DNA of 6,121 bases from Candidatus Moraniibacteriota bacterium (GTDB lineage: Bacteria > Patescibacteriota > Minisyncoccia > Moranbacterales > UBA9337). A model generated the notes under the pieces. It did not search any database. It was not told the DNA's origin and saw only the letters and a list, made by a program, of their open reading frames with translations. Made by a program: the position numbers and the translations under genes. Position 1 is the first letter of the stretch. Every line of letters starts with the position of its first letter. The stretch is from positions 1 through 6,121 of the forward strand of contig JALNYX010000022.1 of assembly GCA_023229615.1 (NCBI GenBank). The letters are read 5' to 3'. Shown here piece by piece: positions 1 to 3,359 of the stretch.

Positions 1-63
1 TTTTCGAAAAACCGGACGAATGTTTTTCAAGCGCGCAAATCCTGAGCTTGTTTACTTAATAAT
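1..63. other. Window-edge sequence, coding status undecided
   Basis: Only 63 bases lie between the window edge and the kinase stop codon. On the plus strand one frame is open from base 3 and stops at 57-59 (FEKPDECFSSAQILSLFT then TAA), which could be the tail of a gene converging on the kinase with a 4-bp gap. On the minus strand an AGGA followed nine bases later by a TTG codon could instead be the start of a gene downstream of the kinase. The stretch is too short to choose. A 5-bp stem CAAGC/GCTTG (28-32 and 46-50) is too weak to call a terminator. Confidence 0.2.
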
Positions 64-1020
64 TTATTTCTTATTTATTATCGGCAGAGAAAAACAGAAA
101 CTGGATCCCACATTCTCAATTGACTTAAACCAAATTTTTCCTCCTGACTGCTCAATATAATTTTTCACGATATATAGTCCCAACCCAGTTCCTTCAATTT
201 TATATTTGGCAGAATTGTCACTGCGAAAAAATTTTTCAAAAACTTTATCTTGTTGTTTCTCCGGAATCCCAATTCCATTATCTTTTACGCAAAAATTAAT
301 TTTATCGCCATCCTTTTCCAGTTTTACCTCAACATACCCCCCATCTGCTGTATATTTTATGGCGTTAGAAATCAAATTATCAATCGCCACTTTTATCCTT
401 CTCTTATCTGCAACGATTTCCGGAAGATTGCCGGGGATTATTGCATCCACCTTCACTCCCATTGCGCTTGCCAAAGGAAGATCGGCTTCATGCACTTCTT
501 TCACGATTTTTGCGATATCAATTTTGTCCTGCGCCAAAAGCAAAGCCCCGCGATCAAGCCTGGCAACATCAAGCAAATCTCCCACCAAACGCGACATATG
601 CATATTGGCCTTGGAAATTTCCCCAATAAGATCCAACTGTTTTTTTCCCAATCCTTTGTTATATTTCGATATCAGAAGTTCAGATGCCCAACTCAATTCG
701 GCAATCGGAGTTTTGAGTTGGTGAGATGCCATTGAAATAAATTCCGATTTGGTTTTGTTGGCCGCCGCCATATATTCAACATTGCGAATAATAAAAGTTC
801 CGATAGTAAAAATCACAACCACCACGGCAAACTCGCTGAAAATCAAAATTTCCGGCGAACCGTAGTTTATTGAAGCGAAATAGACAACCGTCATCGCCAC
901 TACGACAATAATTCCCATCAGTAAAAAAAGGAAGCTCGGTGCCTGCCAAACACTCACGCCCAGCTCATCTGCCTGCTTTCTAATATTCAAATCATTAACA
1001 ATTTTCATTTTTATTTTCAC
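64..1020 (-). CDS. Membrane sensor histidine kinase (HisKA + HATPase_c), no extracellular sensor domain
   Basis: This is a two-component sensor kinase: it autophosphorylates a histidine with ATP and passes the phosphate to a response regulator. Two hydrophobic segments (about residues 29-50 and 58-79) are separated by a loop of under ten residues, so there is no periplasmic or extracellular sensor. The H-box is SHQLKTP with the phospho-acceptor His at residue 100. The ATP-binding domain carries the N-box (DNLISNAIKY, 214-223), G1 (DNGIGIP, 247-253), an F-box (FEKFFRS, 261-267) and G2 (GTGLGLYIVK, 277-286). All catalytic motifs are intact. The first in-frame start is GTG at 1018-1020. An ATG at 1006-1008 (residue 5) is equally credible, and neither has a clear Shine-Dalgarno. 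No response regulator is visible in the window, so the partner is unknown. The signal is probably sensed in the membrane or through the short N-terminal segment (inference). Confidence 0.95.
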   Translation of the reverse strand: MKIKMKIVNDLNIRKQADELGVSVWQAPSFLFLLMGIIVVVAMTVVYFASINYGSPEILIFSEFAVVVVIFTIGTFIIRNVEYMAAANKTKSEFISMASHQLKTPIAELSWASELLISKYNKGLGKKQLDLIGEISKANMHMSRLVGDLLDVARLDRGALLLAQDKIDIAKIVKEVHEADLPLASAMGVKVDAIIPGNLPEIVADKRRIKVAIDNLISNAIKYTADGGYVEVKLEKDGDKINFCVKDNGIGIPEKQQDKVFEKFFRSDNSAKYKIEGTGLGLYIVKNYIEQSGGKIWFKSIENVGSSFCFSLPIINKK

Positions 1021-1071
1021 TGCAAATAAAAAAATACGCTTTTTTAGTTTTTATTTTTGTATTTTGCAATA

Positions 1072-1099
1072 ATTATAACACAACCAAAAAGAAAAACAA
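1072..1099 (-). promoter_or_regulatory. Predicted promoter for the histidine kinase (extended -10)
   Basis: Read on the minus strand, a perfect TATAAT (plus 1072-1077) is preceded by TGT, giving an extended -10 element TGTTATAAT (1072-1080). A weak -35 candidate TTGTTT (1094-1099) lies 16 bases upstream. Transcription would begin near 1065, leaving a leader of roughly 45 nt before the GTG start. The surroundings are very AT-rich, so the -35 may be chance; the extended -10 is the stronger part. Confidence 0.6.
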
Positions 1100-1207
1100 A
1101 AAAATCAACAAAGTTTCGCAAAGCATTGGATAAAAAGAAAAAATATTTCAGGAGAGAGATCTGAAAAAATCCTCTCTTTCCCCGCTTTGCGAAACTTTAT
1201 TGATTTT
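1085..1207 (-). terminator. Possible minus-strand terminator for the gene at 1385-1864
   Basis: On the minus strand the 24-bp-arm hairpin is followed directly by a T-rich tract (TGATTTTTTTGTTTTTC, leaving the stem at about 1107 and running to 1091). Stem plus U-tract fits an intrinsic terminator for leftward transcription coming from the GC-rich gene, placed just before the kinase promoter. The loop is far larger than usual for a terminator and the upper stem is AT-rich, so another role for the repeat is possible. Confidence 0.4.
1101..1207. repeat. Long inverted repeat, 24-bp arms with one mismatch
   Basis: The arms at 1101-1124 and 1184-1207 are reverse complements over 24 bases with a single mismatch (C1109 against A1199). 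Their core is AAAGTTTCGCAAAGC and GCTTTGCGAAACTTT. The 59-base centre has smaller self-complementary pieces: AGAGAG/CTCTCT (1153-1158 with 1172-1177) or, alternatively, TTTCAG/CTGAAA. As RNA this would be a long rod with an internal hairpin. It lies between the kinase promoter and the hairpin cluster to its right, in sequence with no convincing open frame. Confidence 0.85.
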
Positions 1208-1224
1208 AAAAAAAACTCCTACAA

Positions 1225-1264
1225 TGAAACTTCGATTTTCAAATCATTGGAAATCAAGGTTTCA
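1225..1264 (+). repeat. 18-bp hairpin with tetraloop
   Basis: TGAAACTTCGATTTTCAA (1225-1242) folds back on TTGGAAATCAAGGTTTCA (1247-1264) with loop ATCA. There is one true mismatch (C1233 against A1256) and two G-T positions that pair as G-U only in a plus-strand RNA. No T-run follows on either strand, so it does not look like a terminator. The G-U positions weakly favour a plus-strand transcript. Confidence 0.65.
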
Positions 1265-1271
1265 ATAATAG

Positions 1272-1299
1272 GGTCCGAAATTCCGCACAATTTCGAACC
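1272..1299. repeat. Hairpin, 11-bp stem with hexaloop
   Basis: GGTCCGAAATT (1272-1282) is complementary to AATTTCGAACC (1289-1299) except for one C-A mismatch, enclosing loop CCGCAC. It begins 7 bases after the preceding hairpin ends. The TTCGAA-like core superficially recalls a tRNA T-arm, but no other tRNA part is present. Confidence 0.55.
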
Positions 1300-1303
1300 A
1301 CAG

Positions 1304-1348
1304 TTTTGAACTTTTTTCACCTTTTGCGGGGTGATTTATCTTTCAAAA
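1304..1348. repeat. Two-part hairpin, TTTTGAA/TTCAAAA outer and TCACC/GGTGA inner stem
   Basis: The outer stem TTTTGAA (1304-1310) pairs with TTCAAAA (1342-1348). The inner stem TCACC (1317-1321) pairs with GGTGA (1330-1334). Short unpaired stretches lie between the two stems. Each stem alone is weak; their nesting and position, 4 bases after the previous hairpin, are what make them worth recording. Confidence 0.35.
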
Positions 1349-1384
1349 AAATTCTAAACAACCATGTAGAGGCATTTTCTCGAC

Positions 1385-1864
1385 TTAAACCACACGACAA
1401 ACGACATTAATATTTCCAAATCCGTCATAATGATGGAGTTGGTCATTCCTGTTGCGATATTCGCGGTTAAACTCTGCGATAGCCTCCGACTCCCTGATCT
1501 GACCGAGCCAAGCATAACCATCCTCGTAAGGAGAATTAATTTCGAACCCCTTCGATTTAGGAAGTCTGACATCGAGAGGAGGTGGGTACAACGCCCCCTT
1601 CTTAAGCGGTCTGAGATCGAAAAAAATCCCGATCTCGCGACCCTGCGCCATAAAGGCACTGCGGACCCACTCGGGATCCACAGAGTACTCATTAGTCCCC
1701 AAGACCCAAACGGGTCCATAAGGGACATGGAGCTCCCCGTACGACGGCTCCATCGCCGAACGTATGAAGTTCCCTTGGAGCAACCACTTTGATTGCCCGC
1801 ATAAAGAGGGTACTCTCTTGTAGGCGATTAAGGCCGCCTTCTTGTTGCGTAGTAAATCATGCAA
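1385..1864 (-). CDS. Hypothetical protein, probably 5'-truncated by the adjacent insertion sequence
   Basis: I do not recognise this 159-codon frame. It reads like real protein: mixed composition, several Trp, Tyr and Pro residues (for example GPVWVLGTNEYSVDPEW at about 50-66), no low-complexity runs and no transmembrane segment. Its codons are often G/C at the third position, and counting bases 1621-1740 gives about 57% GC, against about 27% for 2881-2940 in the neighbouring transposase. The 5' end is suspect. The only in-frame start is TTG at 1862-1864, with no usable ribosome site. The first six or so codons lie inside the left terminal repeat of the insertion sequence, and a stop (1868-1870) sits just upstream. 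The original gene therefore probably began further right and lost its N-terminal part. The plus-strand open frame at 1430-1792 and another minus frame at 1354-1728 overlap it and look like shadows. The product may be non-functional. Confidence 0.55.
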   Translation of the reverse strand: MHDLLRNKKAALIAYKRVPSLCGQSKWLLQGNFIRSAMEPSYGELHVPYGPVWVLGTNEYSVDPEWVRSAFMAQGREIGIFFDLRPLKKGALYPPPLDVRLPKSKGFEINSPYEDGYAWLGQIRESEAIAEFNREYRNRNDQLHHYDGFGNINVVCRVV

Positions 1865-1907
1865 AACCTAAGGTTGCCCATAGTCGAATTATCATTTAAA
1901 ACCTAAG
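1846..1907 (+). repeat. Left terminal inverted repeat of the insertion sequence
   Basis: It starts TGCGTAGTAAATCAT and contains two copies of the internal motif: ATCATGCAAAACCTAAGG (1856-1873) and ATCATTTAAAACCTAAG (1891-1907), exactly 35 bp apart. It matches the reverse complement of the right end over about 60 bases with a few mismatches and single-base gaps. The two motif copies are likely transposase binding sites (inference). Confidence 0.8.
1874..1902 (+). promoter_or_regulatory. Weak candidate transposase promoter inside the left end
   Basis: TTGCCC (1874-1879) and TAAAAC (1897-1902) are separated by 17 bases, each matching the -35 or -10 consensus at four of six positions. The placement, inside the terminal repeat and about 40 bases before the transposase start, would let transposase binding to the inner motif repress its own gene. 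The sequence match alone is weak. Confidence 0.25.
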
Positions 1908-1913
1908 CTTAGG
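1902..1913. other. Perfect 12-bp palindrome CCTAAGCTTAGG
   Basis: This palindrome is formed where the inner left motif ends (CCTAAG) and is followed at once by its reverse complement (CTTAGG). It is absent from the right end, where the sequence continues TCTAAGGATACTAACC inward. Lying between the candidate promoter and the transposase start, it could be an operator-like site or an end-specific asymmetry; function is not shown. Confidence 0.4.
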
Positions 1914-1939
1914 ACTAGCTAACAATTAAAGCTATTCCT

Positions 1940-3076
1940 ATGAAAATGAGTTTAAAATCAAGAAAAGAATTAGTGAGGAAAACAAAGGGTCGATATCTGA
2001 AAGTGGATAAGTCACAAAAAGTTGTAATCTTAGATGAGCTTAGTAAAAACACTGGGCTAAGTAGAAATTATCTAACGCAAATACTTTCTGCTAAAATTGA
2101 TCTGACCTGTAAAAATCCAATTAATCGCAAAAGACATGAAAAATATGATGCCACTGATATTTTTTACCTCACAAAAATCTGGAGAATATTTGACTATCCT
2201 TGTGGGCAAAGATTTGAACCAATGCTCCCAGAATATATTGAAGTCTTGGAAAAGTTTAAAGAATTAATTATCCCCACATCAATTAAGGAAAGGTTATGTA
2301 AAATTAAATCAGCCACTATTGATAGAAGATTGGAAAAGTTTAGAACCTTTAGACATAGTAAAGTTTTTTCTACCACTAAGCCAGGCAGTCTTTTAAAAAA
2401 ACAAATTCCCATTAAAACTTCTAGCTGGGATGAAACAAGACTGGGATATGGAGAGTTGGACACAGTTGCCCACTGTGGAGCTAGCGCGTCTGGAGAGTTC
2501 ATTTTTACGCTTACCTACACGGATATTGCCAGTCAGTGGACAATCTCAGAGGCGGTGATGGGTAAAGGTCAAAAAGGCATCAAGCTGGCGTTAGAGAATA
2601 TTGCCAAGCGTTTACCCTTCCCTTTAAAAGGAATTGATCCGGACAATGGATCGGAATTTATCAATTGGCAACTCTACAATCATTGTTTGGCGAATAATAT
2701 CGAATTTACTCGAGGTAGACCGTATGCTAAAAATGATAATGCTCACATTGAACAGAAAAATTACACGCATGTGAGAAAGCTAATGGGCTATGGTAGAATG
2801 GACAAAGAATGCCAACTCCAAAAAATGAATGATTTGTATTGGAATGAACAAGATTTTTACAAAAACTTTTTTCTCTCAAACAAAAAACTGATTGAGAAAA
2901 AACGAGTTAATACTAAAATTGTTAAAAAATATGACCGAGCTAGAACACCCTATCAAAGATTAATGGAAAATGTAGAATTTCCAAAAAGTGAAAAAGTGAA
3001 GTTAAGAATGATTTATGATAAACTGAACCCGGCTGAAATTAAGAGAAGTTTGGATAAAAAAATATCAAAAATCTAA
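1940..3076 (+). CDS. Transposase, integrase catalytic core (rve) family
   Basis: This enzyme cuts and joins the ends of its insertion sequence. The N-terminal region is basic, with a helix-turn-helix-like stretch at about residues 25-52 (ILDELSKNTGLSRNYLTQIL). The integrase core spans roughly 165-300. The acidic triad is visible: D174 in GELD, D235 in DPDNGSEF, and E271 in HIEQKNYTHVRK, with exactly 35 residues between the last two. Family-typical sequences include TKPGSLLKKQIPI (146-158) and, near the C-terminus, RTPYQRLM and LNPAEIKR. The 378-aa length agrees with related proteins I recall. The first ATG is at 1940; the ATG at 1946 (giving MSLKSRKELVRK) fits the family start better. Neither has a clear ribosome site. 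Its AT-rich codon use contrasts with the GC-rich gene on its left. It is intact and is the only gene of the element. Confidence 0.93.
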   Translation: MKMSLKSRKELVRKTKGRYLKVDKSQKVVILDELSKNTGLSRNYLTQILSAKIDLTCKNPINRKRHEKYDATDIFYLTKIWRIFDYPCGQRFEPMLPEYIEVLEKFKELIIPTSIKERLCKIKSATIDRRLEKFRTFRHSKVFSTTKPGSLLKKQIPIKTSSWDETRLGYGELDTVAHCGASASGEFIFTLTYTDIASQWTISEAVMGKGQKGIKLALENIAKRLPFPLKGIDPDNGSEFINWQLYNHCLANNIEFTRGRPYAKNDNAHIEQKNYTHVRKLMGYGRMDKECQLQKMNDLYWNEQDFYKNFFLSNKKLIEKKRVNTKIVKKYDRARTPYQRLMENVEFPKSEKVKLRMIYDKLNPAEIKRSLDKKISKI

Positions 3077-3109
3077 TTGTTAAAAAATGATAGTTTTAAG
3101 GGTTAGTAT

Positions 3110-3173
3110 CCTTAGATTTTTAAATGATAAATCGAATCGTCCATCCTTAGGTTTTTAAATGATGTATTACGCA
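3110..3173 (-). repeat. Right terminal inverted repeat of the insertion sequence
   Basis: On the plus strand it contains CCTTAGATTTTTAAATGAT (3110-3128) and CCTTAGGTTTTTAAATGAT (3145-3163), differing at one base and spaced exactly 35 bp, the same spacing as at the left end. It finishes GTATTACGCA at 3173. The inner copy begins 33 bases after the transposase stop codon. Confidence 0.85.
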
Positions 3174-3359
3174 TAAATTCATCAAAATACCCATTTTAAG
3201 CCAAAAAACGACCTGGAAAATATTCCCCTTCCCAGAAAATGGCTTGTTTTCGGGAAAATATGTTTCTTTTGATTTTATTTCGCCAATTTCAACAAAACAT
3301 TTTCAATATACATTTTCTCATGCAGACAAAAATCAAATGTTTGGTATAATAATAAGGCT
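3174..3359. other. AT-rich intergenic region between the insertion sequence and the GNAT gene
   Basis: I see no gene here. A minus-strand frame is open from about 3302 into the insertion sequence (stop at 3147-3149), but it has no good start codon and does not continue the GC-rich frame on the other side. Two mutually exclusive stems are possible: CCATTTT/AAAATGG (3191-3197 with 3236-3242) and AAGCCA/TGGCTT. The right end holds the promoter listed separately. Confidence 0.5.
3342..3350 (+). promoter_or_regulatory. Extended -10 promoter for the GNAT-domain gene
   Basis: TGGTATAAT is an extended -10 with a perfect TATAAT hexamer (3345-3350). No good -35 is present at the expected distance, which is normal for extended -10 promoters. 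Only nine bases separate the hexamer from the ATG at 3360, so the predicted start of transcription falls one to three bases before the start codon. Confidence 0.65.

Larger units (their letters stand above)
1846..3173 (+). mobile_element. Insertion sequence with DD(35)E integrase-fold transposase, about 1.33 kb
   Basis: A single transposase gene lies between long imperfect inverted ends. Reading inward, both ends start TGCGTA, then a variable TA-rich triplet, then ATCAT, then AAAACCTAAGG, and a second ATCATTTAAAA(A)-CTAAG block further in. The outermost 15 bases match at 13 positions. The transposase is full length with an intact triad, so the element may be active. No target-site duplication is visible: the left flank ends CTTGT and the right flank starts TAAATTC. 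I do not assign an IS family name; the transposase resembles integrase-core proteins I recall from CPR and Omnitrophica-like genomes. The exact outer ends are inferred from where inverted similarity stops. Confidence 0.85.

Noticed and set aside
28..50. CAAGC/GCTTG stem as a terminator after a gene entering from the left
   Set aside because: The stem is five base pairs with a 13-base loop and is followed by TTTACTTAAT rather than a real T-run; this is too weak.
206..735. Plus-strand open frames opposite the histidine kinase
   Set aside because: The minus frame has every histidine-kinase motif; the plus frames are antisense shadows without recognisable features.
1271..1300. Possible tRNA T-arm (GGTTCGAAAT on the minus strand)
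   Set aside because: The flanks of the TTCGAA core do not form a T-stem, and no acceptor stem, anticodon arm or discriminator region can be placed around it. The fold is better explained as a simple hairpin.
1430..1792. Plus-strand open frame of 120 codons opposite the GC-rich gene
   Set aside because: It is antisense to the more protein-like minus-strand frame, is rich in Arg and Leu as expected of a shadow frame, and has no promoter or ribosome site of its own.
1846..3173. Repeated CATTTAAAAACCTAAGG motifs as a CRISPR or iteron array
   Set aside because: There are only two copies at each end, inverted between ends and flanking a transposase, so they are transposon-end motifs rather than an array.
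3147..3302. Minus-strand open stretch right of the insertion sequence, possibly the missing 5' part of the gene at 1385-1864
   Set aside because: It has no credible start codon, is AT-rich unlike the GC-rich fragment, and does not join it in frame if the element is removed at the inferred ends.
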